Below, one piece after another: positions 17,892-29,537 of a stretch of DNA of 38,884 bases. The stretch is taken from the NCBI GenBank assembly GCA_009923785.1, contig RFSV01000013.1, positions 1-38,884 on the forward strand, in the 5' to 3' direction. Both the position numbers and the translations under genes were made by a program. Origin of the DNA: Acidimicrobiia bacterium. GTDB lineage: Bacteria > Actinomycetota > Acidimicrobiia > Acidimicrobiales > Ilumatobacteraceae. The notes under the pieces are model-generated. The model did no database searches, was not told where the DNA came from, and saw nothing but the letters and a program-made list of their open reading frames with translations. The first letter of the stretch is position 1; every line of letters begins with the position of its first letter.

Positions 17892-18878
17892 TCAGCGGCT
17901 GGAAACGCCGACAGATCGCAATTCGGCTGCCGCCTGTTCGGGCGGAACGATGTTGATCATGACACCCGTCCCACGTTCGAAGCCGGCCACTGTGGTGAGC
18001 TTCGGCCACAGGTGTGCGTGCCAGTGGAACGGGCCGTCGTGCTGATGAGGTGCGGTGTGCAGAACGAGATTGAACGCCACGTCGGGGAAGACTCGATTGA
18101 GATGAGCCAGCGCGTCTCGCAGGGCTCGACCAAAACCGGCCAAGGAGTCGTCGGAAGCCGAGGGCATGTGCTGATCGTGACGACGGGGGATCACGAGCAT
18201 CTCGTACGGCTGTCCACTCCAGAACGGGCAGATGACCACCGCGTCGTCGGTCGCCACCACGACACGTTCGTTGTTGACTGCTTCGGCCTCGACGGTCGCG
18301 CACAGGATGCAGGCGCCCTCGAAGCGTACGAACGCCTTCTCCTCGTCGAGTAGCTCACCAGGCACGAAGGGAAGGCCGAGTAGCTGGCCATGAGGGTGGG
18401 AGAGGGATGCGCCGGCTTCACGGCCGTGATTGACGATGGCCTGGGTGTAGCGAATGTTCGGGCGCGCCGCGTGATCGAGGAATCGCTGCTTCAGGACTCC
18501 CATCATCTCGGCGCACGCTTGATCGTCGAGGTTTTCGATGCCGCCCCGATGATGGGGAGTGAAGACGAAGACTTCATGGGTGCCGCTCGCCTCGGCCATG
18601 GTGTGAACCGGTCCGAGGTTGCGCACGGCGAGAGAATCATCGCCGGCAAAAGCCGGATAGAGATTGGGAAGGACTCGCATCCGCCACTCGTCCGCAGTAC
18701 CCACGGTGTGGAGCGCTGGGACGTTCGGGTCTTCGTGACCGGGGCAGAACGGACAGGGTCGAGACGGATCGGCTTCCACGCTCTGCGTGCGTGACGCGAA
18801 ATCTGTGGGGCGCATGGCCCGTTCGGCGACGACAGTGACCCACCGACCGGTAAGGGGGTTCAAGCGCAACTGACTCAC
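17892..18878 (-). CDS. galT: Galactose-1-phosphate uridylyltransferase
   Basis: GalT exchanges UDP-glucose and galactose-1-phosphate in the Leloir pathway. The 328-residue protein has the N-terminal LRLNPLTGRWVTVV, the zinc-site cysteines in CPFCPGHE, NHGREAGASLSHPHGQLLG with the nucleophilic His of HPHGQ, and the second-half FHWHAHLWPK zinc/substrate motif. It is short for E. coli GalT but normal for the actinobacterial form. GTG 18878 is selected because upstream sequence is unconserved and TATCCT (18892-18887) lies eight bases before it. No galK or galE is nearby. A role with other hexose-1-phosphates is possible. Confidence 0.92.
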   Translation of the reverse strand: MSQLRLNPLTGRWVTVVAERAMRPTDFASRTQSVEADPSRPCPFCPGHEDPNVPALHTVGTADEWRMRVLPNLYPAFAGDDSLAVRNLGPVHTMAEASGTHEVFVFTPHHRGGIENLDDQACAEMMGVLKQRFLDHAARPNIRYTQAIVNHGREAGASLSHPHGQLLGLPFVPGELLDEEKAFVRFEGACILCATVEAEAVNNERVVVATDDAVVICPFWSGQPYEMLVIPRRHDQHMPSASDDSLAGFGRALRDALAHLNRVFPDVAFNLVLHTAPHQHDGPFHWHAHLWPKLTTVAGFERGTGVMINIVPPEQAAAELRSVGVSSR

Positions 18879-18886
18879 TGATGAAC

Positions 18887-18892
18887 AGGATA
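18887..18892 (-). promoter_or_regulatory. -10 element of galT
   Basis: TATCCT on the minus strand, eight bases before GTG 18878. It starts 6 bases after the stop of the upstream methyltransferase gene, so galT need not depend on it. Confidence 0.5.
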
Positions 18893-18897
18893 CGAGA

Positions 18898-19632
18898 TCA
18901 TGCGTGCCGATACACAGAGACATGGGTGGGTGATTCGGTGTCGAATGGATGCTGGAGTGTGTTCTCCCATCGTTCGGCGAGCACGAGGCCGGCTTGTCGG
19001 GCCATATCGTCCAGTTGATCGGGGGTCGCATAGCGGATGCGGTACGGCCGGAGGCGAACGCCGCCCGCTTCGGTGATCTCGACGAGTTGCCCATCGATGG
19101 TCTGTGCGTCCCGGTCGTGTCGGTCGGCGCGTAGGACCACCGAGTCGGCGGTCATGCTCCGGATGCCGACCGTGTCGCCTCCGGGACGATCCGATTCGGG
19201 AACGAACGCTTCGACGACGAAGACTCCGTTCGGTGCGAGTCGATCGGCCACGCGTCGAACGAGGAGTTGCTGTCGGTCGACGTCGCGAACGTTGAAAAAC
19301 GTGTTGTAGGCGACGAACACCAGGTCGAACGGACCGTCGGGTAGATCGTCGACCATGTCACCGAGGATCGAATGGATCCGGCCGTCGGGATCCTTCGCTC
19401 GAAGTCGGTCGAGCATTGCGCCACTGACATCGATTCCTACGATCGATGCACCGGTCGCTGCGAGAGGCACGGCCAGACGACCGGTGCCGATACCGAGTTC
19501 GAGCACCCGTCCCTCTCCGGTGAACCGTGCGAGGAAGTCGACCGATGCGTCGAGGTCGGTGATGTCGCCGTACCAGGCGTCGTAGACATCGGCGATGGCG
19601 TCGCCGTAGTCGCGATCCTGATAGTCGTGCAT
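18898..19632 (-). CDS. Class I SAM-dependent methyltransferase
   Basis: The 244-residue protein has a Rossmann-like methyltransferase core: motif I VLELGIGTGRLAVPLA (about 43-58), the acidic end of β2 in IVGIDVSGAML, ILGDMVDDLP and FDLVFVAYNTFFNV. An N-terminal YGDAIADVYDAWYGD segment is typical of small-molecule methyltransferases of the ubiE/COQ5-like type. The C-terminal part (YRIRYATPDQLDDMARQAGL) is a common substrate-lid helix. The substrate is unknown. ATG 19632 has only a weak -10 (TGGACT). It diverges from the cysteine desulfurase gene across 67 bases. Confidence 0.85.
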   Translation of the reverse strand: MHDYQDRDYGDAIADVYDAWYGDITDLDASVDFLARFTGEGRVLELGIGTGRLAVPLAATGASIVGIDVSGAMLDRLRAKDPDGRIHSILGDMVDDLPDGPFDLVFVAYNTFFNVRDVDRQQLLVRRVADRLAPNGVFVVEAFVPESDRPGGDTVGIRSMTADSVVLRADRHDRDAQTIDGQLVEITEAGGVRLRPYRIRYATPDQLDDMARQAGLVLAERWENTLQHPFDTESPTHVSVYRHA

Positions 19633-19687
19633 GCGGTCAGTCCACCATGTGCCGACGCGACCTGTCGATTCGGTTCCCGTGGAGCCG

Positions 19688-19693
19688 TAGCCT
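19688..19693 (+). promoter_or_regulatory. -10 element of the cysteine desulfurase gene, leaderless spacing
   Basis: TAGCCT, six bases, then GTG 19700. Confidence 0.65.
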
Positions 19694-19699
19694 GGACCT

Positions 19700-20869
19700 G
19701 TGAACGGTACGGCGTCGGAGAACCTGGTCTATCTCGACCACGCCGCCACCACGCCCATGCGTGAGTCGGCGATCGCGGCGATGATGCCGTTCCTGGCCGG
19801 CGAGTACGCCAACCCGTCGGGATCTCATCGCTTCGCCCGTCGGGCTCGTCAGGCCGTCGACGAAGCACGCGACATGGTGGCCGATGTCGTCGGGTGTTCT
19901 CCGGGTGAAATCGTCTTCACGGGGAGTGGCACCGAGGGTGACAACACGGCGATTCGCGGAGTTGTCGAACGAACGGGTGGCCGCGCCGTCTGTTCGGCGG
20001 CTGAGCACCATGCAGTCCTGCACTGCGTCGAACACGTCGGGGGTCATGTTCTCGGAACCGACGCCTGGGGGTCGATCGACCTCGACCGCCTGGCCGCTTG
20101 TCTCGAGGATGCGCCCGATTCGGGTCCCGATTCGATAGGTGTCGTCTCGGTGATGGCAGTCAACAACGAGACCGGGTCGGTGACCGATCTCGATGCGGTT
20201 TCGCGAGTGGTGCGTCGTCGAGCTCCGCGCGCCGTCCTTCATACCGATGCCGTTCAGGCCGCCTGTTGGCTCGATCTCCGCGACCAGTGGCCGCACGTCG
20301 ATGCACTCGCCCTCAGCGCTCACAAGTTCGGTGGACCGAAAGGTGTCGGGATCTTGGCCATCCGGGCCGGTTCCCCGATCGCACCGTTCGTCCTCGGTGG
20401 AGGACAGGAACGAGATCGTCGAAGCGGAACGCACAATGTGGCCGGCATCGTTGCCACCGCCGTCGCGCTCCACGACACCGATCGTGAGCGAGCGCACGAG
20501 GCGATTCGAGTGGCCGAACTGCGGGAGACGTTGATCGCCGGCTTGTCGCAGGTCGGTGATGTCCACCGCACGATTCCGGCTGATCGCTCGGTACCCGGGG
20601 TGGCGCACGTCTGTTTCGCCGGGATCGAAAACGAAGCCCTTCTGTATCTGCTCGACGAACAAGGCGTGTGCGCTTCGGCCGCCTCGGCCTGTGCAAGCGG
20701 AGCCATGGAGCCGTCACACGTCTTGGCTGCCATGGGAGTCGAACGGTCCCTCGCCCATGGTGCATTGCGACTGTCGCTCGGCCACACCACGACCGAGGCC
20801 GATGTGGATTCGGCGATCACGGCTGTCGTCTCGGCCGTGAGCCACCTCCGACAGGCGGCAGGGCGATGA
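19700..20869 (+). CDS. Cysteine desulfurase (NifS/IscS-like)
   Basis: This PLP enzyme takes sulfur from cysteine and passes it on as persulfide. The 389-residue protein shows YLDHAATTPM, GSGTEGDNTAI, AEHHAVLH, the PLP-lysine motif LSAHKFGGPKGVGIL and the catalytic cysteine loop SAASACASGAMEPSHVL. That short loop is of the NifS/IscS type. The start is GTG 19700 behind a leaderless-type promoter. The stop overlaps the mnmA ATG (ATGA), so it probably supplies sulfur to tRNA 2-thiolation, as inferred for the mycobacterial iscS-mnmA pair. A wider Fe-S role is possible because no other desulfurase is in view. Confidence 0.94.
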   Translation: MNGTASENLVYLDHAATTPMRESAIAAMMPFLAGEYANPSGSHRFARRARQAVDEARDMVADVVGCSPGEIVFTGSGTEGDNTAIRGVVERTGGRAVCSAAEHHAVLHCVEHVGGHVLGTDAWGSIDLDRLAACLEDAPDSGPDSIGVVSVMAVNNETGSVTDLDAVSRVVRRRAPRAVLHTDAVQAACWLDLRDQWPHVDALALSAHKFGGPKGVGILAIRAGSPIAPFVLGGGQERDRRSGTHNVAGIVATAVALHDTDRERAHEAIRVAELRETLIAGLSQVGDVHRTIPADRSVPGVAHVCFAGIENEALLYLLDEQGVCASAASACASGAMEPSHVLAAMGVERSLAHGALRLSLGHTTTEADVDSAITAVVSAVSHLRQAAGR

Positions 20870-21939
20870 AAATTCTCGTGGCCATGTCGGGCGGCGTCGA
20901 TTCCTCGGTCGCTGCCGCTTTGTTGAAAGAGGACGGACACGACGTCGTCGGAGTCACCCTTCGTCTCTGGGGTGGCGAGAGCGACTCGGGATGTTGCAGC
21001 GTGAGCGATGTCGACGACGCGCGTCGCGTCGCTCAACAACTCGGAATCGATCATTTGGTCTTCAATTTCTCCGACGACTTCCAGCGGTCCGTCGTCGATC
21101 CGTACGTGCACGATCATGCACGCGGCGTGACGCCGAATCCGTGTATCGAGTGCAATCGACATCTGAAGTTCGATCGACTTTTCGAACGAGCCGACGTACT
21201 CGGATTCGACGCCGTGGCAACCGGGCACCATGCACGGGTCGAATTCATCGAGGGTGTCTGGCGCCTGTTACGAGGGCACGACGGGGCCAAGGACCAAAGT
21301 TACGTGGTACACGTTCTCGACCAGCGACGTCTTGCTCGTTGCCTGTTCCCGGTCGGCACGATGACCAAGGCCGAGGTGCGCCGTCATGCCGAACGCCTCG
21401 GGCTTCGCACTGCGCACAAGCCCGACAGTCAGGACGTCTGTTTCATCACCTCGAGCGGCGGTCGGGCCGACTTCCTTCGGCGTCGGATCGAACTTCATCC
21501 AGCCGAGGTGGTCGACCAGAACGGACAGGCCCTCGGAGAGGTCGACTCGGTCGAACTCGTCACTCTCGGCCAACGTCGCGGGGTGGCCGGTGGCGGCGGC
21601 ACGAAACGATTCGTCGTCGACGTCGACGTGGCATCACGCCGGGTGGTCGTGGGAGATGAGTCGGAACTTCTCGTCGATCACGAAATCGGCGCCGATCCCG
21701 TCTGGACCGACGGCGAGTTCGAAGGTGACGTGCTCGTCCAGTGCAGTGCACACGGGGAACCTCGTCGGGGTCGCGTGAGTCGTTCGTCGCACGCCGGAAC
21801 GGATCGCGTGGTCGTCGCATGGGATCGACCTCAACGTCGGGTGTCGCCGGGACAGAGTCTGGTGTTCTACGACCCGATCGGCGATTGGGTCATCGGTGGG
21901 GCGACGGTCACGTCGAGCGACCGTCGTTCCACGAGCTGA
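20866..21939 (+). CDS. mnmA: tRNA-uridine 2-sulfurtransferase MnmA
   Basis: MnmA adenylates U34 of Lys, Glu and Gln tRNAs and inserts sulfur to give 2-thiouridine. The 357-residue protein has the PP-loop AMSGGVDSSVAA, the first catalytic cysteine in NPCIECN, ATGHHAR, and the second catalytic cysteine in SQDVCFI. The C-terminal β-barrel domain (GQRRGV...FVVDVD) and the final PGQSLVFYDPIGDWVIGG complete the family pattern. ATG 20866 overlaps the upstream desulfurase stop. Its last 32 bases overlap the opposite-strand membrane-protein gene. Confidence 0.95.
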   Translation: MKILVAMSGGVDSSVAAALLKEDGHDVVGVTLRLWGGESDSGCCSVSDVDDARRVAQQLGIDHLVFNFSDDFQRSVVDPYVHDHARGVTPNPCIECNRHLKFDRLFERADVLGFDAVATGHHARVEFIEGVWRLLRGHDGAKDQSYVVHVLDQRRLARCLFPVGTMTKAEVRRHAERLGLRTAHKPDSQDVCFITSSGGRADFLRRRIELHPAEVVDQNGQALGEVDSVELVTLGQRRGVAGGGGTKRFVVDVDVASRRVVVGDESELLVDHEIGADPVWTDGEFEGDVLVQCSAHGEPRRGRVSRSSHAGTDRVVVAWDRPQRRVSPGQSLVFYDPIGDWVIGGATVTSSDRRSTS

Positions 21940-22843
21940 TTGCCCGCCCGGGTCGACTGGGTCGGACCCAGAACGACTTCACGTGGAGGGCTGACCCTCC
22001 GGGTGTTTTCGGTGTGGCGGCCAATACCACTGTGTCGAAGTCATGGAGTTCGACGGCGACACCCGTCCCTTTGGACCGACCGCTCAGATCGGCGAGGTTC
22101 GCCGTGCGAGGAGCCACCGAGAACGAGGCAACCGCTGTGCGACCGAACATGGCGGTTTCGGCCAGTGCCACGTGGTCGTGAAGAACCACACCGGCTGGTA
22201 CGAACACGAGCCATCGGCGCGAGAGTCGATGGAAGCGGGTTGGCAAGACGATCGTGAAGGCCACGCCGATGGCCACGAGGATTCCGCCGGCCAACCAGGT
22301 CTCGCGCACGAGCGCCGACGTGCCAACGATCAGCGACGACACCCACATCGCCCAAGCCGACACCTGCACGACGACGAATCCGAGGGGAGGCCGAAGCGGA
22401 ACACGTCGTTCGTCGCCGTAGGCCGAGGCCTGCACGAACCACGCACCGGTTTCAGCGGCGAAGCCGAAGACAGTGACCACGAGAGTCGGCACGATGGCCA
22501 GCACGACGGCGGTCGAAGGATCGTCGATCAGATTTCCGACGACGAGAAGACTGGTGACGACGAGGTGCGCCGGTGCCACGAGTCGAAGAGCGGTGAGAGA
22601 AACCGTCGAGGGAACGAGGACACAAAAAAGGACGATGGCCCACATGACCCAGAGCGACACGGCCGAGGTGAGCGCCGACGCATCGGAGACGGCGTCGAGG
22701 CGTTCCGAGAGAAGGGGAACCGTGGCCCCCATCACGGCCGTGGCGACCCGAAGGATCGTTCGGGACAGACGGCTCCAGAGGTCGGCCGAATCGAGAGTCG
22801 ACGAGCCCGGCCTCGTCGATCCGGTGACAGGTGTACGCGCCAT
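21908..22843 (-). CDS. Uncharacterised polytopic membrane protein with C-terminal soluble domain
   Basis: No family is recognised. The 311-residue protein has a polar N-terminus (~45 residues) and about six hydrophobic helices between residues 60 and 215 (for example SLWVMWAIVLFCVLVPSTVS and LAGGILVAIGVAFTIVLPT). After a basic RFHRLSRRW turn comes a soluble β-rich tail of about 90 residues (VFVPAGVVLHDHVALAETAMF... and VAVELHDFDTVVLAATP). By the positive-inside rule that tail is cytoplasmic. ATG 22843 has a GGAG site five bases upstream, and CACAAT nine bases upstream could be a -10. It is wedged between mnmA and the MetE-like gene on the opposite strand, breaking an otherwise conserved gene order. 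Confidence 0.7.
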   Translation of the reverse strand: MARTPVTGSTRPGSSTLDSADLWSRLSRTILRVATAVMGATVPLLSERLDAVSDASALTSAVSLWVMWAIVLFCVLVPSTVSLTALRLVAPAHLVVTSLLVVGNLIDDPSTAVVLAIVPTLVVTVFGFAAETGAWFVQASAYGDERRVPLRPPLGFVVVQVSAWAMWVSSLIVGTSALVRETWLAGGILVAIGVAFTIVLPTRFHRLSRRWLVFVPAGVVLHDHVALAETAMFGRTAVASFSVAPRTANLADLSGRSKGTGVAVELHDFDTVVLAATPKTPGGSALHVKSFWVRPSRPGRAISSWNDGRST

Positions 22844-22904
22844 TGATCTCCAATTGTGTCAGGAAGCGGGCCTCCTGCTACGAAGAGTGCGAGGGGACGA
22901 CGAC

Positions 22905-26013
<3,109 letters not shown>

Positions 26014-26039
26014 CGAGGGCGAAAAGCGCGACGAGACCG

Positions 26040-26585
26040 TCAGAGAACTTCGAAGGACCAGGAGTAACTACGCGCGGTGGCGCGACCCTTCTCGATCTCC
26101 CAGAAGATCACCGTCACGTCGTGGCGACCGACCGAGTACGACTCGACGACGGCGCCGTCGGACGGCGTGAATCGAATGAGCGAGTTCCCCTGGTCGTAAA
26201 TCGCCGTGGGTGGCAGATCGATCTGTTGGCCGGGCTCGGCGAGTCGACCGGCGACTTCCGAGAGAGGAGTTGTCGGCACCTCGACTCCGTCGAGTACCAG
26301 AACTGCTTCGTATCCGTCTTGCAGGTCGACCGAGATCTCGGTCTGCGACAGCACTTGTCGATCGTTGGGTGCCGGTGAGATGTCGACGATGGCATCGGGG
26401 TATCCGAGAGCCTCGCGCCCAGTGGTGCCGGCCAGGAAGCCGAGGACGACGAGAGTGAGTCCGAGTCCGACTGCGAGACTGAGGATCAACAGTTCCTTGT
26501 TCACCCGACGTCGTCGGGTCGGGGGAACTGCATTGTCGGTCGTTGCTTCGACGATTTCCGTCACGACATCATTGTCGCCTGTCAC
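26040..26585 (-). CDS. Uncharacterised single-pass membrane protein with extracytoplasmic domain
   Basis: No family is recognised. The 181-residue protein has a basic cytoplasmic stretch TRRRRVNKE, one membrane helix (LLILSLAVGLGLTLVVLGFLAG, about 31-52) and an exported domain of ~125 residues. That domain resembles an Ig-like β-sandwich (ISPAPNDRQVLSQTEISVDL...GYEAVLVLDGVEV...; final YSWSFEVL). There are no cysteines. GTG 26585 is the longest start. GTG 26564 is an alternative because GACAAT lies exactly six bases before it. It diverges from the PASTA pseudokinase gene (82 bases apart), which hints at a shared envelope role without proving it. Confidence 0.68.
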   Translation of the reverse strand: MTGDNDVVTEIVEATTDNAVPPTRRRRVNKELLILSLAVGLGLTLVVLGFLAGTTGREALGYPDAIVDISPAPNDRQVLSQTEISVDLQDGYEAVLVLDGVEVPTTPLSEVAGRLAEPGQQIDLPPTAIYDQGNSLIRFTPSDGAVVESYSVGRHDVTVIFWEIEKGRATARSYSWSFEVL

Positions 26586-26651
26586 CGGGTCGAACGCACC
26601 GTCGACGGGCGTTTTCGGGCTCGTCGACGGTCACATCTCGTCGTCGAGCAC

Positions 26652-26657
26652 TAGGGT
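26652..26657 (+). promoter_or_regulatory. -10 element of the PASTA pseudokinase gene
   Basis: TAGGGT, nine bases, then ATG 26667. A start 6-7 bases downstream would leave a leader of only 2-3 bases. Confidence 0.5.
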
Positions 26658-26666
26658 CGTCACCCT

Positions 26667-28595
26667 ATGAACGACCGGGAAAACGCCGAGTTCTCCGATG
26701 AGCTCGACCTCCTTCTCGGTCGCACGATCGATGGGCGCTTTCGTCTCGATCGTGTGGTGTCGCAGTCGTCGGCGTCGACGCTTTACGCCGGCGTCGACGA
26801 GACCTCGTCGACCTCGGTGAATCTGCGCTTGTTCACGGCCGAGGCGACGCGAACGTCGGGTGGAGCCATCGCTGAGCGAGCCGAGAAGGTTGGTTCCCTC
26901 GACCATCGATCGATCACTCCGGTGGTCGCAGTCGGCACGACCGACGTCGACGGCAGCCCCCGTTCGTACGTGGCATCGACTCGCCCGGCCGGGGGAACCC
27001 TGCAGGACATGCTCGATCGCGGTCGTCGCCTGTCGCCGTCACAGGCGGTAGTGGTGGGAGTGGCGATCTGTCGGGCGCTCGATCGTGCCCATCGTGCCGG
27101 ACTCGTCCATCTCGACCTACGACCGAGCGCCATCGCGTTCGACAATGACCGAGAGGCATCGTTGAGCGACATTGGTGTCGTGTCGGCGATCGCCGAACGC
27201 GCATGGGAGACACCGAACGACGTTTCGATGGAGCGAGCTCGTTACGCATCTCCCGAACAAGCAGCGGGACGATCGGTCGACGAGAAGACCGATGTGTACG
27301 CACTGGCGCTCGTGTTGAGCGAAGCCATCACGGGGGCAGTCCCCTTCCTGGCCGATTCGGTGGTCGCCACTCTCTCGGCCCGACACGATCGGCTGTTCCC
27401 GGTGTCGGCCGATCTCGGTCCGTTGGCCACGGTTCTCGAACGCGCGGGGCGATTCGATCCCGAGCAAAGATTCGGTGCCGCCGAACTCGGACGCGCGTTG
27501 GTCCAGGCAGCTGGGTCGTTGCCACGTCCCACACCTCCTCCCGTGGTGTTCGACGACGCCACGGGTGAGGTCGTGCGTCCCGACGTCGAACCAGCGGCTT
27601 CGACCGAGGGACGAGATGCACTCCTCGAAACCGAGACCCACCACGACGTGACGGTCGAGCCCACGAACAGTGCCGCTCATCCGCGGGTGGGACGTTGGGT
27701 GGCGGCTGCGGTCGGCGTGCTCGCACTGGTCGTGGGTGGTTTTTTCGTCTATCGGTCGGTGAGCGAGGACTCGGAGCGCATTCCGGTCCTCGTCGGTCTC
27801 GACGAAGGTGAGGCCACGAACGCCGTGACCAAATACGGGTGGCGCGTCGAGACCATCGAAGAGTTCGATGACGCGATTGCCGTCGGCAAAGTGGTACGTA
27901 CCGAGCCCGAATCGGGAACCTCGTTGGCGCGAGACGGAGTGCTCGTTCTCGTGTTGTCGAGCGGTCCTCCTCCGGTGCCTCTTCCCGACATCGTCGGCGT
28001 TTCCGCCGACGAGGCCGCGGCACAACTGGCGTCGCTCGGACTCGAGATCCGTCGTGAAGACGGCTACAGCGAAGAAGTGCCGGCCGGTTCGATTGCGCGC
28101 TGGGCGGTGACGAGCCAACCCAACTTGGTCGCCGGTGACGAAGTGGTCAAGGGAACCGTCGTCGATGTGATCGTCTCGACAGGTCCGGAACCACGTGTCG
28201 TTCCCGAACTACGTGGACAGACGGCCGACGCCGCCGAAGGTGTCCTCGCCGATCTGAAGTTGCGTATTCGTCGAGTCGAGGACCAGTACTTCACCGACGT
28301 GCCCGTCGGCCAGATCGGCTTTCAGGTGCCGCCGCCTGGCGAACTCGCCGAGCGCGACAGCGAAGTCACGGTCGTCGTTTCGAAAGGTCCCGACGTGGTG
28401 ACGGTGCCCGTTCTGGAGCGCATGAACCACGGTCAGGTCGTACAGGCGCTCACCGACGCCGGGCTGGTGGTCGGAACGATCACCGGCAACACCGGTGGGA
28501 TCCTGGTCGCAATCCTGGTCGAGGGCCGACCCGTCACATCGGGTCAGGTCGTGGCTCGTGGCACGGTGGTCGAACTGGCGTATTTCGGTTCCTGA
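26667..28595 (+). CDS. PASTA-domain membrane protein with degenerate (probably inactive) Ser/Thr kinase domain
   Basis: The 642-residue protein has the PknB/StkP layout: a cytoplasmic kinase-like domain (about 20-280), a linker, one membrane helix (about 345-362) and four extracellular PASTA repeats (about 370-642), which in relatives bind muropeptides or lipid II. The kinase motifs are eroded. The Gly-rich loop reads VSQSSAST with no glycine. The VAIK lysine position is Arg54 (VNLRLF). HRDLKPxN reads HLDLRPSA, keeping Asp150 but losing Arg, Lys and Asn. DFG reads SDIG with Asp168 kept. The ASPEQ and DVYALALVL segments are intact. It is probably a pseudokinase sensor or scaffold; residual activity is not excluded. 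It has a near-leaderless promoter. Confidence 0.88.
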   Translation: MNDRENAEFSDELDLLLGRTIDGRFRLDRVVSQSSASTLYAGVDETSSTSVNLRLFTAEATRTSGGAIAERAEKVGSLDHRSITPVVAVGTTDVDGSPRSYVASTRPAGGTLQDMLDRGRRLSPSQAVVVGVAICRALDRAHRAGLVHLDLRPSAIAFDNDREASLSDIGVVSAIAERAWETPNDVSMERARYASPEQAAGRSVDEKTDVYALALVLSEAITGAVPFLADSVVATLSARHDRLFPVSADLGPLATVLERAGRFDPEQRFGAAELGRALVQAAGSLPRPTPPPVVFDDATGEVVRPDVEPAASTEGRDALLETETHHDVTVEPTNSAAHPRVGRWVAAAVGVLALVVGGFFVYRSVSEDSERIPVLVGLDEGEATNAVTKYGWRVETIEEFDDAIAVGKVVRTEPESGTSLARDGVLVLVLSSGPPPVPLPDIVGVSADEAAAQLASLGLEIRREDGYSEEVPAGSIARWAVTSQPNLVAGDEVVKGTVVDVIVSTGPEPRVVPELRGQTADAAEGVLADLKLRIRRVEDQYFTDVPVGQIGFQVPPPGELAERDSEVTVVVSKGPDVVTVPVLERMNHGQVVQALTDAGLVVGTITGNTGGILVAILVEGRPVTSGQVVARGTVVELAYFGS

Positions 28596-28606
28596 ACCTA
28601 AGGTTC
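28594..28606. promoter_or_regulatory. 13-bp palindrome overlapping the presumed SDR promoter
   Basis: GAACCTAAGGTTC is a perfect 6-1-6 palindrome that contains the -10-like TAAGGT (28599-28604). It begins inside the PASTA gene stop region and lies 50 bases before the SDR start. It could be a repressor operator; no regulator is nearby. Confidence 0.4.
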
Positions 28607-28655
28607 GCCGGCGCACTCGGAAGGGTTCGAGTGCCCGTTCGTGAGGAGTCGAAGC

Positions 28656-29534
28656 ATGGGTGCGTTGCAGGGTCGAGTCGCCATCATCACCGGAGCCGGT
28701 CGAGGTCTCGGGCGTGAACACGCGCTGTTGTTCGCCGCCGAAGGTGCCAAGGTCGTCGTGAACGATCTCGGTGGAGCGAACGACGGGTCGGGAACCGATC
28801 AGACGCCGGCCGAGCAGACGGTCGCCGACATCCGCGCCATGGGCGGAGAGGCCATCGTCAACACCGACAACGTGGCCGACTGGGAGGGTGCGAAGCACAT
28901 GATCGATCAGGCCGTCGAGACGTTCGGCGACCTCGACATCCTCGTGAACAACGCGGGAATTCTCCGTGATCGCGTGCTCGTCAACATGTCGGAAGCCGAA
29001 TGGGACGCCGTAATAGCCGTTCATTTGAAGGGCCATTTCGCACCCACCCGTCATGCGGCGGCGTACTGGCGCGAACAGTCGAAGAACGGTTCCACCAAAG
29101 TTCGCAACGTCGTGCACACCTCGAGCACGTCGGGCTTGTTCGCCAACCCCGGACAGGGCAACTACGGTGCCGCCAAATCGGGTATCGCCACCTTCAGCCA
29201 GATCTGCGCGAAGGAACTGTCTCGCTACAACGTGAAGAGCAATGCGATCGCTCCGGCGGCTCGTACTCGTCTGACTCTCGCTACTCCCGGCCTCGAGGAC
29301 GTCATGGCCGCCAAGGACGGAGCGTTCGACGTTTGGGATCCGGCCAATGTGAGCCCGCTCGTCGCCTATCTGTCGTCGGAATCGTGCGAGTTCTCGGGTG
29401 AGACGTTCTTCGTCCAGGGTGGTCAGGTCACGCGTGTGCAGTCGTGGACCAACGCCGAAGAGATCAAGCAGAACGATCGTTGGACGGTCGCCGGTCTCAC
29501 GTCGGCGATGTCGGCTCTCGTTCCCAAGTCGTGA
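28656..29534 (+). CDS. Short-chain dehydrogenase, MFE-2-type (3R)-hydroxyacyl-CoA dehydrogenase-like
   Basis: The 292-residue protein is an NAD(P)-dependent SDR. It has the cofactor motif TGAGRGLG (about 12-19), VVVNDLGGANDGSG, NNAGILRD, and the catalytic Ser-Tyr-Lys set in HTSSTSGLFANPGQGNYGAAKSG. The VNDLGG insert and long substrate loop resemble the dehydrogenase domain of peroxisomal multifunctional enzyme 2 (HSD17B4), so the substrate is probably a 3-hydroxyacyl-CoA or steroid-CoA. ATG 28656 is preferred over ATG 28641 because GAGGAG lies about 8 bases before it and the family begins at GRVAIIT. A DHA2 transporter gene starts 3 bases after the stop. Confidence 0.9.
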   Translation: MGALQGRVAIITGAGRGLGREHALLFAAEGAKVVVNDLGGANDGSGTDQTPAEQTVADIRAMGGEAIVNTDNVADWEGAKHMIDQAVETFGDLDILVNNAGILRDRVLVNMSEAEWDAVIAVHLKGHFAPTRHAAAYWREQSKNGSTKVRNVVHTSSTSGLFANPGQGNYGAAKSGIATFSQICAKELSRYNVKSNAIAPAARTRLTLATPGLEDVMAAKDGAFDVWDPANVSPLVAYLSSESCEFSGETFFVQGGQVTRVQSWTNAEEIKQNDRWTVAGLTSAMSALVPKS

Positions 29535-29537
29535 ATC

